Source: an uncultured Chloroflexota bacterium (GTDB taxonomy: Bacteria > Chloroflexota > Anaerolineae > UBA4142 > SHND01). From it: a stretch of 40,146 nucleotides of DNA. Below, in pieces: positions 1 to 8,105 of this stretch; the stretch's first letter is position 1, and every line of letters begins with the position of its first letter. The stretch is taken from contig CALMZO010000209.1 in the NCBI GenBank assembly GCA_937870825.1, positions 1-40,146 of the forward strand, read 5' to 3'. Position numbers and translations under genes: made by a program. Under the pieces are notes generated by a model. The model saw nothing but the letters and a program-made list of their open reading frames with translations. It did not search any database and was not told the DNA's origin.

Positions 1-453
1 GGCATCGCGGCGCGTCGAGACCTCATGGCGAAATGGGCGCCGGGTTCGCACGGCGGCACATACGGCGGCAACGCGGTAGCGTGCGCGGCAGGCGCGGCAA
101 CAATTCGCGCAATGAAAGACGAAGCGATGCTCGAGAACGCGGCAAAAATGGGACCCGTGTTGCTCGGCGGATTAAAAGACATTCAAGAAGAATTTCCCAT
201 CATCGGCGACGTGCGCGGCATCGGACTCATGGCGGCGGCGGAATTTACGCATCCTTCCGGTGATTGGCACGAATCGAAAAAAATCGCGAACGCGGTGCGG
301 CAAAAATGTATGGACGACGGCAATCTGATGCTGCTGACGTGCGGACCGTACGACAATGTGATTCGTTGGATTCCGCCGTTGATTGTAAATGAGGCGCAAG
401 TCAATGATGCGTTGGGCGTGTTCAAGCACGCGGTCAAGCACGTTGTGAGTTGA
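1..453 (+). CDS. Class III PLP aminotransferase, C-terminal part (4-aminobutyrate aminotransferase-like)
   Basis: This is the 3' end of a gene whose start and catalytic-lysine region lie before the window; the frame is open from base 1. The visible 150 residues are the C-terminal half of a fold-type I aminotransferase. They include the WAPGSHGGTYGGNAVACAAG stretch, which in the GABA/omega-aminotransferase family binds the cofactor phosphate from the partner subunit. The IGDVRGIGLMAAAEF element and the RWIPPLIVNEAQVNDAL tail of the small domain follow. Enzymes of this type transfer the terminal amino group of GABA, 5-aminovalerate or similar omega-amino acids to 2-oxoglutarate in the cytosol. 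A polyamine importer and two further class III enzymes lie downstream, so a role in putrescine/GABA breakdown is plausible. The substrate cannot be fixed from this fragment. Confidence 0.88.
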   Translation, partial: GIAARRDLMAKWAPGSHGGTYGGNAVACAAGAATIRAMKDEAMLENAAKMGPVLLGGLKDIQEEFPIIGDVRGIGLMAAAEFTHPSGDWHESKKIANAVRQKCMDDGNLMLLTCGPYDNVIRWIPPLIVNEAQVNDALGVFKHAVKHVVS

Positions 454-648
454 ATCCCACTGCGTTTATCTATCATTTGGCGCACGATTGCGTATGACCA
501 TCGCGGCACAGGCGCGACACTTGCAAATGATTCCCAACGCAGGGCATGTACCGACAGTCACACATCCACAAGCGATCGCTCAGGCAGTAAATTCTTTTTT
601 CGCGCGTTGAGGCGCGCAACGAATTTCGCTGACAAAAGGAGGTATGAC

Positions 649-1092
649 ATGGCTACGGCAGAATCTGGAACCAAACCAACCGACGCAGATGTCACCCGGT
701 TTCTCGACAGCATCGCGGATGAAAAGAAGCGCGCGGAGGCGTACGAGATTCTCGACATGATGCGCAAGGCAACCAAAGCCGAACCGAAAATGTGGGGCAG
801 CAGTATCGTCGGTTTCGGCGATTTTCATTATGTGTACGATACCGGACGCGAAGGGGATGTTGCTTTGCTCGGCTTTTCGCCGCGCAGACAAAATCTGACG
901 CTGTATGCAATGGGTTCGGGCTGGGATACGTTTCCATCCATCAAAGACTTGGGAAAATATACGCTCGGCAAGGGATGTTTGTACATCAAGCGTCTGGATG
1001 ACGTGAACAAACCCGCGCTGAAAAAATTATTGAGCGAAGCAGTCAAGGGCGGGAACGCGCTGAAAAAAGAGATGGCGAAAAAGAAAAAGTAA
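649..1092 (+). CDS. DUF1801 domain protein
   Basis: A 147-residue cytosolic protein of the DUF1801 (YdhG-like) family. Family signs are the helical N-terminus with VTRFLDSIADEKKRAEAYEI, the KMWGSSIVGFGDFHYVYD core and the GKGCLYIKRLDDV segment near the end, followed by a lysine-rich tail. I chose the ATG at 649 because AAAGGAGG lies seven bases before it (635-642); an in-frame start at 607 has no such site and would add 14 unrelated residues. The biochemical role of the family is not established. Gene length is normal for the family. It is followed after 22 bases by a zinc-ribbon gene on the same strand. Confidence 0.85.
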   Translation: MATAESGTKPTDADVTRFLDSIADEKKRAEAYEILDMMRKATKAEPKMWGSSIVGFGDFHYVYDTGREGDVALLGFSPRRQNLTLYAMGSGWDTFPSIKDLGKYTLGKGCLYIKRLDDVNKPALKKLLSEAVKGGNALKKEMAKKKK

Positions 1093-1114
1093 GTGGGCGG
1101 AAAGAAAGGTTAAA

Positions 1115-1321
1115 GTGAACAGTACAAATTGTCCAAAATGCAACGGCGAGATGGATGAGGGACGCGTCGCGGCGGGCGAAGACCTGCGCTATCTTTCAAC
1201 ACGGCAAAGAGGAATGATTCGTTCCCCAACGCCCGTTCAAAAGGCACGGGCTTGCATGAACTGTGGATACATTGAATTGTACGTAGACGTTGCTGAACTC
1301 AAAAAGAAAATCACGCAGTGA
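1115..1321 (+). CDS. Small zinc-ribbon protein
   Basis: A 68-residue protein with two Cys pairs, CPKC near residue 6 and CMNC near residue 48, that should hold one zinc ion. The C-terminal segment GYIELYVDVAELKKK resembles small PF20097/DUF6487-type zinc-ribbon proteins. The start is a GTG at 1115 behind GAAAGG, since no ATG lies upstream of the first Cys pair in this frame. It sits between the DUF1801 gene and the HTH_42 gene and its stop codon nearly abuts the next frame. Function unknown; nucleic-acid or protein binding is only a guess from the fold. Confidence 0.7.
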   Translation: MNSTNCPKCNGEMDEGRVAAGEDLRYLSTRQRGMIRSPTPVQKARACMNCGYIELYVDVAELKKKITQ

Positions 1322-1339
1322 GTGAAGCGGAATTCGCCA

Positions 1340-2455
1340 ATGACTCTCACTGCCCACCTCCGCCTCTACTCGCATCACCAACAACATCTCACCAAAACCG
1401 CGCGCAGTGCCGAGCAGGCGTTGCGCGATGTCATTGCCACGTACAGCGCGCATCCTTCCGCGCCGTTGTCGCTTTTCGCGCGCACAAAAAATTTTGACGC
1501 GAAAAAATTTCGCGCGTTGGAAGAAACGCGGACGGCGATTCGATTGGGCGCGATGCGCGGCTCGATTCACCTATTGCTGCGCGCAACCGCGCCGAAAATT
1601 GTTGCGGCGACGATTGGCGATGACCCGAAAATGTTGGCGCGGCGTTTGAAATACGCCCGCGTAAATTTGGACGAGTACGCAAAATTCAAGCGCGAGGTTT
1701 TGAAAAATGTGCGCGCGCCGATGGGTGTGCGCGCGTTGCGCGAGGCGACGGGCGAAAAAGAAGCGGGCTTGGGAACGCTGCTGCGCGCGATGAGTGATGA
1801 ACGCCTTGTGCTGCGCGTCGGCGCGCAGGGTTTGCGTTCGAATGATTTGAAATACGTGCCGACAAAAGTTTGGTTGGGCGAGGAGTTGCCAAAAGAAAAT
1901 CGCCCAGAATCGTTGACGTGGCTCGCGCGCGAATATCTGCGCGCATTCGGACCCGCGCGCATTCAGGATTTTATGTGGTGGACATCGAACACGAAAACGA
2001 TTGCGACAAAAATTTTTTCGCAACTCGAAACGGTGGATGTGGGTGACGGCTATGTGTTGCTGCAAGAAAATTCGCGCGCCTTTGAAAAAACAAAAACGTT
2101 TGACCAAGATAGGATTGCGATTTTGCCAAAGTGGGACGCGTACACGATGGGCTATGCGCCCGATGGACGCGAACGTTTTGTGACGCGTGACATGCAGACG
2201 CGCATTTACGACAAGGCGGGTGACGGCTATGGCGCGATTTTGTTGAACGGCTTGGCGATTGCCGCGTGGGATTTGCGCGGAACACAAGATGTTCTGGATG
2301 TGAACATTGATTGGTTTGAAAAGCCGAACGCGAAATTAAAGGAAGCGGTCACTGGCGAATTCGCGACAGTGGCAAAATTTTTGGAAAGCAAGGGCGTCAC
2401 GCTGCACCACTTGGGCGATGAAAAACCGAGCCGCGCCGTCGGACGGTTGCGCTAG
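1340..2455 (+). CDS. Winged-helix DNA-binding domain protein (HTH_42/YcaQ-like)
   Basis: A 371-residue protein of the HTH_42 family (formerly DUF1006), which includes the AlkX/YcaQ DNA glycosylase relatives. Visible family marks are the N-terminal LRLYSHHQQHL helix, the IRLGAMRGSIHLL motif near residue 75, a winged-helix middle region and the ILPKWDAYTMGY segment near residue 265. The Gln-x-Asp type catalytic motif of the interstrand-crosslink glycosylase YcaQ is not evident, so DNA binding is supported but glycosylase activity is not. The ATG at 1340 is preferred; a GTG at 1322, abutting the previous stop, would add six residues and suggests translational coupling. Confidence 0.75.
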   Translation: MTLTAHLRLYSHHQQHLTKTARSAEQALRDVIATYSAHPSAPLSLFARTKNFDAKKFRALEETRTAIRLGAMRGSIHLLLRATAPKIVAATIGDDPKMLARRLKYARVNLDEYAKFKREVLKNVRAPMGVRALREATGEKEAGLGTLLRAMSDERLVLRVGAQGLRSNDLKYVPTKVWLGEELPKENRPESLTWLAREYLRAFGPARIQDFMWWTSNTKTIATKIFSQLETVDVGDGYVLLQENSRAFEKTKTFDQDRIAILPKWDAYTMGYAPDGRERFVTRDMQTRIYDKAGDGYGAILLNGLAIAAWDLRGTQDVLDVNIDWFEKPNAKLKEAVTGEFATVAKFLESKGVTLHHLGDEKPSRAVGRLR

Positions 2456-2473
2456 CGCCAAAAATTTTTGGCG
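2456..2473. repeat. Perfect 18-bp palindrome after the HTH_42 gene
   Basis: The sequence CGCC followed by five A, five T and GGCG is a perfect inverted repeat that begins directly after the stop codon. As RNA it would form a short hairpin with an A/U-rich top. It has no T-run after it, so it may be a weak transcript-end signal or a protein site. Confidence 0.5.
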
Positions 2474-2658
2474 TATCACGCGCTCGTAAACTGCCATGTG
2501 GCTCCCGGTGATTGAAAGATTCTCGAGGCGACAGGCGCTGCGAGTTCGGGCATATCCACCGCATCGGACAGACCAAGTGCGCCTGATGTCTTTGACCAAA
2601 GGAACACACTGCCGCGAAACGTTATCAAAGACTGCGATGTTCACAGAAATTTCCAGGC

Positions 2659-2705
2659 GGATGCAGTGCATCCAATCGCTCGCAGCTTTGAGAAACCTGT
2701 CAGGT
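2659..2705. promoter_or_regulatory. Two operator-like palindromes upstream of the LLM oxidoreductase
   Basis: GGATGCAGTGCATCC (2659-2673) and ACCTGTCAGGT (2695-2705) are both perfect dyads around a single central base. The second ends 11 bases before the ATG at 2717, where a repressor or activator could act. The remaining part of this 261-base gap (2456-2716) shows no gene. The ACCTGTCAGGT core may instead belong to an interspersed repeat. Confidence 0.4.
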
Positions 2706-2716
2706 CTCGTTTCACT

Positions 2717-3583
2717 ATGAAATACGGATTCGTTTTTCCATGGGGCGATGCGCGCACGGCATCCGAATTTGCGCGCGAAGCAGAGAATGCGGGCTGGGAC
2801 GGATTTTTTGTGTGGGAAGGGGTCTATGCCGAAGACGCGTGGGTGATGCTTGCCGCCTGCGCGATGACGACAACAAAAATTCGCATCGGCACATTGCTCA
2901 CCCCCCCCTCGCGGCGTCGTCCGCACAAACTCGCGAGTGAAACGTCGAGCATTGACCGTCTGTCAAACGGGCGCTTGATTCTTTCCGTCGGACTGGGCGC
3001 GCCGCACGAAGGTTCGGGCTGGGAAGAATTTGGCGAAATCATTGACCGCAAAACGCGCGCGGAACGGATGGACGAAAGTTTAGAAATTCTCACGCGCTTG
3101 TGGCAAAGCGAGCCGTTCGAGTACAACGGGAAACATTTTCGAGCGCGCGCGCCGATTTTTTCCCAACCGCCGCCGCCCGTACAAAAACCGCGCATTCCGA
3201 TTTGGGTTGTCGGCGCGGTGAATCGCGAAAAATCCTTGAGGCGCGTGTTAAAATACGATGGCTTGCTGCCCACCCTCGTTGCCGAGAAAGGAGAGACGAC
3301 GCCTGAAGTGAGCGCAAGTTTCACGCCCGAACAACTGCGCGCGGCAGTAGATTGGATTCGCGCGCGACGCAAAGCAAGCGGAGCGAATGAAACGCCGCTC
3401 GACGTGATTGTCGAAAATCAAACGCCCGGCGATGACGCCGCACGCGCACGTGAAATCATCAAACCTTACGCGGACGCGGGCGCGACATGGCACATTGAAT
3501 CGTTGTGGGATACAATGGGCGCGGCGGATGGACAGCAGCAAGTGTTGAGGCGATTGAGACAGGGACCGCCTCAAGTTGATTAG
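2717..3583 (+). CDS. LLM-class flavin-dependent oxidoreductase
   Basis: A 288-residue luciferase-like monooxygenase (bacterial luciferase / F420-dependent reductase superfamily), a TIM-barrel enzyme using reduced FMN or F420. Visible marks are MKYGFVFPWGDA at the start, AENAGWDGFFVWEG, the IRIGTLLTPPSRRRPHKLA strand-turn, and SNGRLILSVGLGA, followed by GRx-like IPIWVVGAVNREK. I chose the ATG at 2717 because it begins exactly at the family's first beta strand; the longer frame to 2666 adds unrelated residues and no better ribosome site. Substrate and choice of flavin versus F420 cannot be told. A run of eight C lies inside it at 2901-2908. The antitoxin gene follows after 15 bases. Confidence 0.88.
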   Translation: MKYGFVFPWGDARTASEFAREAENAGWDGFFVWEGVYAEDAWVMLAACAMTTTKIRIGTLLTPPSRRRPHKLASETSSIDRLSNGRLILSVGLGAPHEGSGWEEFGEIIDRKTRAERMDESLEILTRLWQSEPFEYNGKHFRARAPIFSQPPPPVQKPRIPIWVVGAVNREKSLRRVLKYDGLLPTLVAEKGETTPEVSASFTPEQLRAAVDWIRARRKASGANETPLDVIVENQTPGDDAARAREIIKPYADAGATWHIESLWDTMGAADGQQQVLRRLRQGPPQVD

Positions 3584-3598
3584 AGGTGGGAGGGCAAG

Positions 3599-3838
3599 AT
3601 GGTAATGACGCTGGATGCTACGTTCGACGGAAAAGCGATTCAACTCGACGAACCCATTGATTTGGAACCAAATACGCGGGTGCGGGTTACGATGGAACGG
3701 GTTGAGCCGAAATTGGGAGAAGCATATTCATTTTTGGATTTCCTCGCTTCGCTGGAGCTAGAGGGACCGGCGGACATGTCTGAGCGCATTGAAGAGTTGA
3801 GCGAAGGATTTCCAACAGATCGCGAAAATTTTTCTTGA
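3599..3838 (+). CDS. AF2212/DUF104-like antitoxin (VapB-type partner)
   Basis: A 79-residue protein that starts MVMTLDATFDGKAIQLDEP and continues EPNTRVRVTMERV, a beta-rich N-terminus typical of the DUF104/AF2212-like antitoxins found before PIN-domain toxins. The acidic, helical C-terminus (LDFLASLELEGPADMSERI) would be the toxin-wrapping part. GGGAGGG stands before the ATG. In intact pairs it would bind and silence the PIN ribonuclease and repress its own operon. Its stop codon lies inside the start region of the next frame, a PIN toxin that is broken, so this antitoxin now appears to be an orphan. Confidence 0.75.
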   Translation: MVMTLDATFDGKAIQLDEPIDLEPNTRVRVTMERVEPKLGEAYSFLDFLASLELEGPADMSERIEELSEGFPTDRENFS

Positions 3839-4230
3839 CACGTCATTTGCAATCGCGCTTGCGATGGCTGATGACGCGCATCATCGCCGCGCGCTTGAAC
3901 TTCGTGACAACATAAAGCAAGCGCGTAATCCGCTTTTGACTACCGGTGCGATTGTTCTCGAAATTGGCGATGGACTCTAGCGTCTGCGCTATCGAAACAC
4001 AGCATTCACCATTCTCGATTTTTTGCAACAAGACCCGTCGTTGGAAATCGTTCACTTGTCAAGCACGCTTTTGGAAAATGCAATCAAGTTCTCTCGTTCA
4101 CGTCCCGACAAAGAATGGGGCTTGACCGACTGTGTGTCGTTCGTCGTCATGCAGGAACGCGGCATGAAGAGCTTTGGCGGCAGACGAACATTTTCAGCAG
4201 GCAGGATTCCGCGCGTTACTGCGCGCATGA
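3819..4230 (+). pseudogene. Decayed VapC-like PIN-domain toxin
   Basis: The frame reads KIFLDTSFAIALAMADDAHH, the first PIN beta strand with its metal-binding Asp. It goes on through LEIGDGL, then meets TAG at 3978-3980 where RLRYR would continue, and runs on through WGLTDCVSFVVMQERGM, which carries the conserved Asp. Between about 4164 and 4171 the frame shifts: the expected end, ALAADEHFQQAGFRALLRA, is found one register over and stops at 4228-4230. The start is also doubtful, since the codon before AKIFLD is ATC (3819-3821) and no ATG, GTG or TTG lies between it and an upstream in-frame stop. One nonsense codon, one frameshift and a lost start make an active endoribonuclease very unlikely. 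Confidence 0.85.
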
Positions 4231-4236
4231 TGAAAA

Positions 4237-5595
4237 ATGAGCGCTGCGATTAACCACCACCACCTCTCGCATCTTTTCGAACACGAACGCGAACTGTTTC
4301 AAGAAAAACATCCGCGTTCGCATGAACTCTATACGCGCGCGCAGCAATCCCTTCTCGGCGGCGTGCCGATGACGTGGATGATGAAATGGGCAGGCGGCTT
4401 TCCTGTTTTCATGCGCTCGGCAAAAGGCGCGCGCGTTTTGGATATGGACAACATTTCATACATTGATTTTTGTTTGGGCGACACGGGCGCGATGCCCGGG
4501 CATTCGCCGCAAGCAACGGCGGACGCGTTGGCTTGGCAAAGCGCGAGTGGAATTACGACGATGCTGCCCACCGAAGACGCGATTTGGGTTGGGAATGAAC
4601 TGACGCGGCGGTTTGGTTTGGACTATTGGCAATTTACCTTGACCGCAACAGACGCGAATCGTTTCGTCATTCGCATTGCGCGTGAAATTACACAGCGTCC
4701 AAAAATTCTCGTGATGAATTATTGCTATCACGGGAGCGTGGACGAAACATTGATTGCCTTGCACGATGGCGTGGCGCGCGCGCGTGAAGGGAACGTTGGC
4801 GCGCCCGTGGACCCGAACGTGACAACCAAAGTCATCGAGTTTAATGCTTTGGAGGCGTTGGAACGCGCGCTTGCGCCACGCGATGTCGCGTGCGTTCTGC
4901 TTGAACCCGCAATGACGAACATCGGCATCGTGCTGCCCGATGAAGGGTATCACGCCGCGTTACGAGAAATCACGCGCCAAGCGGAAACGCTGTTGGTGAT
5001 TGACGAGACGCATACGTTTTGTGCGGGCGAAGGGGGTTACACACGCGCGCACGGTTTGCAGCCCGACATTCTCACCATCGGCAAGGCGATTGCGGGGGGA
5101 ATGCCTGCGGGCGCGTTTGGCGTAAGTAAAGAGGTGGCGGAAAACATGTTTGCGCGCAAGGACGCGGATTACGTTGACGTTGGCGGCATCGGCGGCACGC
5201 TCGCAGGCAACGCGCTTTCGATTGCGGCAATGCGCGCGACATTGGAAAACGTCTTGACAGCCGACGCGTTTGGGCGGATGATTCCCCTCGCGGAACGCTG
5301 GGCGCGCGGCGTCGCCGATGTGATTCGCGAATTTGAACTAGCTTGGCATGTTACGCAGCTCGGCGCGCGCGCAGAATATCGTTTCATGCCACATCCTCCC
5401 CGTAACGGTGGACAAGCCGCTGCCGCGCACGATGAGTTGCTCGAACAATACATGCACCTCTATGCGCTGAATCGCGGAATTTTGTTGACGCCATTTCACA
5501 ACATGGCATTGATGTCGCCCGCGACGACGCCGCCCGATGTGGACTATCATACGCTGATGTTTGGGGAGTGCGTCAATCATCTGCTCGGTTCCTAA
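4237..5595 (+). CDS. Class III PLP aminotransferase (glutamate-1-semialdehyde aminomutase-like)
   Basis: A 452-residue fold-type I PLP enzyme of the HemL-like branch of class III aminotransferases. Asp256 in VIDETHTFCAG should bind the pyridine nitrogen and Lys283 in LTIGKAIAGGMPAG should form the Schiff base. NYCYHGSVDE near 161 is the aromatic stacking motif. The phosphate-binding turn reads TATDANRF instead of the more usual SGTEA form, which marks a subgroup distinct from true HemL. It is therefore more likely an omega- or beta-amino acid transaminase than a tetrapyrrole enzyme; the substrate is unknown. The start ATG at 4237 lies seven bases after the end of the broken toxin. A membrane protein gene follows after 14 bases. 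Confidence 0.85.
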   Translation: MSAAINHHHLSHLFEHERELFQEKHPRSHELYTRAQQSLLGGVPMTWMMKWAGGFPVFMRSAKGARVLDMDNISYIDFCLGDTGAMPGHSPQATADALAWQSASGITTMLPTEDAIWVGNELTRRFGLDYWQFTLTATDANRFVIRIAREITQRPKILVMNYCYHGSVDETLIALHDGVARAREGNVGAPVDPNVTTKVIEFNALEALERALAPRDVACVLLEPAMTNIGIVLPDEGYHAALREITRQAETLLVIDETHTFCAGEGGYTRAHGLQPDILTIGKAIAGGMPAGAFGVSKEVAENMFARKDADYVDVGGIGGTLAGNALSIAAMRATLENVLTADAFGRMIPLAERWARGVADVIREFELAWHVTQLGARAEYRFMPHPPRNGGQAAAAHDELLEQYMHLYALNRGILLTPFHNMALMSPATTPPDVDYHTLMFGECVNHLLGS

Positions 5596-5609
5596 CTTGG
5601 AGAAGAAAT

Positions 5610-6191
5610 ATGGAAGAGGGTGAAATTGCCGCCCTGCCTGAAGGCGCGCCAAACCTCGCGCAGCCAGCAACTGTTCAAGATGAGCCAACACCCAAACTGC
5701 GTGAATCGCGCCGCACTATTTTGCTAGTCTTGGCAGGAATTGTTGGACTGGGCGTGCTGGGTGCTGTCGCATGTGTAGCGTTTATTGGATTCACGCTATT
5801 TCAAATCAATACCCAGACGCCGGATGTGCAAAAGACCGTTGACGAATTCATGCGCGCGATGCAAGCGCGAGACTATGACAAAGCGTATGCTTTGTTTTCT
5901 GCGCGGTCCCGCCGCCAAACTCCCATCCAAGACCTCAAGAAATTAACAGAAGGCAATAACTTTGTGCTTTTCGATGGATACGAAAGTTTGGTCATCCAAA
6001 ATATCCGTCTGAATTCGATGGTTAATGCGGATCAGAACCAACCTCAAGGTTTGGTGGCTCAAGTGGATGGAACTGTCAAGTATCAAAAAGGATTTGTGGG
6101 CAGTTTCCGCGCGGTGCTGGAAAAAGAAGGAACTGCATGGCGCCTTCATTGGTTCAACGTAACAGTCCCACCGGATAAATTCAGTCCTTAA
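5610..6191 (+). CDS. Single-pass membrane protein with NTF2-like extracytoplasmic domain
   Basis: A 193-residue protein with about 35 polar residues, one strong membrane helix (TILLVLAGIVGLGVLGAVAC) and an outside domain. That domain begins VQKTVDEFMRAMQARDYDKA and YALFSARSRRQ, the usual opening of DUF4864/DUF4878-type NTF2-like folds that follow a signal anchor. The ATG at 5610 is preferred since GGAGAAG precedes it; a start at 5568 would overlap the aminotransferase gene. Role unknown; a small ligand-binding or cell-surface function is typical of the fold. Confidence 0.65.
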   Translation: MEEGEIAALPEGAPNLAQPATVQDEPTPKLRESRRTILLVLAGIVGLGVLGAVACVAFIGFTLFQINTQTPDVQKTVDEFMRAMQARDYDKAYALFSARSRRQTPIQDLKKLTEGNNFVLFDGYESLVIQNIRLNSMVNADQNQPQGLVAQVDGTVKYQKGFVGSFRAVLEKEGTAWRLHWFNVTVPPDKFSP

Positions 6192-6266
6192 TCGCATCAT
6201 GCTGGAATGGCTTGACCCGTAAGGCGTTTTTTCACACACTCGTACACAGGATGAATATCGTCACAC

Positions 6267-7526
6267 ATGGCACTCTACACTTCTCTCCGCACACTCCTTC
6301 TCCGAACGATTCGCCCGCGCAATCCTGAAAGTCCCGACGCGTGGCGCGAACGGTTGTTGTACATCTTTCTCAATCTGTTAATTGTCGTTTCTGTGTTGAC
6401 GGCTATCAGCGATTTCGCTAATTCGCCCACCGAAGGTCTGCTTGGCTTTCTCGGGGTCATTATTACAGCGGGCGTGCGAATTTTTGCCGAACGCGCGCCG
6501 CGATTGGCAGGATGGATTTTGGTGCTTGCCGGAACGGGGTATGTGCGTTTTGTTTTGGGCGAAACCGTCCTCACGAGCTTTAACGGCGGTTTGACGCTCG
6601 GACTCTTGTCGCTGCTCGGTGGCGTATTCGCGGCGCCGTGGATGAGCATTGTCGTTTTGATTGCGGCGACGTTCGGTGTGTTCGCGTATGACCTTGCGCG
6701 CGTTGCGGTAATGTTGGGTATGGGCGGCGCAGTGTTGATTGTGACGCTGCTGCTGCAAGGCGCTTTGAACCGCTATTTTCAAAATGCGCGCGAGTTGGCA
6801 AGCGCGAATGCGGAATTGCGAAAACGCGAAACCGAGTTGGAAACGCGCGTGCGCGATCGAACGGCAGAATTGGAACGCGCAGTGGCATTGGCGCGCGCGC
6901 AAGAGGCGCGCGTCGAAGATGTATTGCGCGTCGTGCTGCCGGGCAAGTTGATTGAGGAATTGAAATCTACGCGTCACATTCTCCCGCGTCGGTACGATGA
7001 CGTAGCCGTGATGTTTTGTGATATTGTAGATTTCACTGCCTATTGTGACGCGCATCCGCCGGAAGAAGTGATGCGTCATTTGCAAGTGTTGGTCGAGGCG
7101 TTTGAAGATTTGGTGGTGCAGTACGATTTGCAAAAAATCAAAACGAGCGGCGACACGTTCATGACGACGGGCGGACTGTTCTTGCCGGTTTCGAATCCCG
7201 TGATGAATTGCGCGCAGTGCGGTTTGGACATGGTGAAACTCGCGCCGACGCTGCCGCCGCATTGGCAAGTGCGCGTGGGCATTCATTCGGGGCCCATCAT
7301 CGGCGGCGTTGTCGGGACGCGGCAGTATCTTTTTGACATTCTCGGCGATACGGTCAATTTTGCCGCGCGCATCCAAGAAACCGCGCAGCCCGGGACGGTG
7401 TTCTTGAGCAAACATGCGTGGCAGCAGATTCAACCCTATGCACTGCACGAAAAAATTGCCAAGACGGAGCTCAAGGGCAAGGGCTGTGTGGAACTGTATC
7501 AATTAAAGCGTATCAATCTTTTGTGA
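6267..7526 (+). CDS. Membrane-bound class III adenylate cyclase
   Basis: A 419-residue protein that makes cAMP from ATP at the inner face of the membrane. Six hydrophobic helices cover residues 30-165, then a charged coiled coil (170-215) leads into the cyclase domain (245-380). Asp252 and Asp256 in MFCDIVDF are the two metal ligands. Lys292 in KIKTSGD and Asp357 in FDILGD are the adenine-selecting pair, so ATP rather than GTP is the expected substrate. Asn364 and Arg368 in VNFAARIQ are the transition-state residues. The six-helix anchor resembles the sensor half of many bacterial cyclases, with an unknown signal. No cAMP receptor gene is visible in the window. ATG at 6267 follows AGGATG at a loose distance. 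Confidence 0.9.
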   Translation: MALYTSLRTLLLRTIRPRNPESPDAWRERLLYIFLNLLIVVSVLTAISDFANSPTEGLLGFLGVIITAGVRIFAERAPRLAGWILVLAGTGYVRFVLGETVLTSFNGGLTLGLLSLLGGVFAAPWMSIVVLIAATFGVFAYDLARVAVMLGMGGAVLIVTLLLQGALNRYFQNARELASANAELRKRETELETRVRDRTAELERAVALARAQEARVEDVLRVVLPGKLIEELKSTRHILPRRYDDVAVMFCDIVDFTAYCDAHPPEEVMRHLQVLVEAFEDLVVQYDLQKIKTSGDTFMTTGGLFLPVSNPVMNCAQCGLDMVKLAPTLPPHWQVRVGIHSGPIIGGVVGTRQYLFDILGDTVNFAARIQETAQPGTVFLSKHAWQQIQPYALHEKIAKTELKGKGCVELYQLKRINLL

Positions 7527-7547
7527 TTCAGCGAACCGATTTCGTTT

Positions 7548-7553
7548 TATAAT
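7548..7553 (+). promoter_or_regulatory. -10 box for the PRC-barrel/pot block
   Basis: A perfect TATAAT lies 29 bases before the ATG of the PRC-barrel gene, within the 56-base gap after the cyclase. No good -35 box is seen at 16-18 bases upstream. It is the best candidate for the start of the polyamine-transport transcript. Confidence 0.5.
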
Positions 7554-7582
7554 ATCAGCATCCCATCTCGATGGAGACGTCT

Positions 7583-8095
7583 ATGGCAACGGGCAAACAA
7601 ATTCTGAATAAACAACTCATCGCGCTGACGAACGGCAAAAAAGTCGGCGAAATCAAGGACCTCTATCTCGACGACAAACTCACCAAAATTGTCGCGCTGT
7701 ATCTCGGCGCGGAAGGGCTCATCAACAAAAAACATTTCGCGATGACGCGCGCGAATGTTCAAGTGATGGGGATTGACGCGTGGCTCGTCACCGACAGCAC
7801 CGCGATGCCTGCCGAGACCTTGCCGGATGCCGACCGTTTGCTTCTGATGTCCGAAGTGCGCGGGCGCGAAATCGTGACCGAGGGCGGCACGAAACTCGCG
7901 GCGATTGAAGATTTTATTTTTAACGATGATGGCGACATTCTTGGATTTTCATTGAACAAAATCGTGGTGCAGGGCCCCCTCGCCGAACGCAAAGCGATTG
8001 CGCGTTCCGTTATATCAACAACCGGCAGCACCACGAGCGCGATGACAACCGATTTGGCAAAAGCGGAAGCAGCGCAAGTGCCGGCACAAGTCTAA
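7583..8095 (+). CDS. Protein with two PRC-barrel domains
   Basis: A 170-residue cytosolic protein. Residues 1-80 and 85-160 each look like a PRC barrel: [20 protein letters not shown] and LYLDD in the first, [27 protein letters not shown] in the second. PRC barrels are small beta folds found in RimM and in photosynthetic reaction centre H subunits and serve as binding or docking units. ATG at 7583 is chosen since GGAGA stands before it; a start at 7571 is also possible. It ends 10 bases before potA, so it likely belongs to the same transcript. A role in controlling or docking the transporter is inference from position only. Confidence 0.8.
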   Translation: MATGKQILNKQLIALTNGKKVGEIKDLYLDDKLTKIVALYLGAEGLINKKHFAMTRANVQVMGIDAWLVTDSTAMPAETLPDADRLLLMSEVRGREIVTEGGTKLAAIEDFIFNDDGDILGFSLNKIVVQGPLAERKAIARSVISTTGSTTSAMTTDLAKAEAAQVPAQV

Positions 8096-8105
8096 AGAGG
8101 AAGCA

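Noticed and set aside
4023..4253. Separate small gene starting inside the toxin remnant
   Set aside because: Its residues are the second half of the PIN domain (WGLTDCVSFVV), cut off by the TAG at 3978; it then runs out of frame past the real toxin end.
4237..5595. True HemL (tetrapyrrole synthesis)
   Set aside because: The phosphate turn TATDANRF and other positions differ from HemL, and no other haem genes are near.
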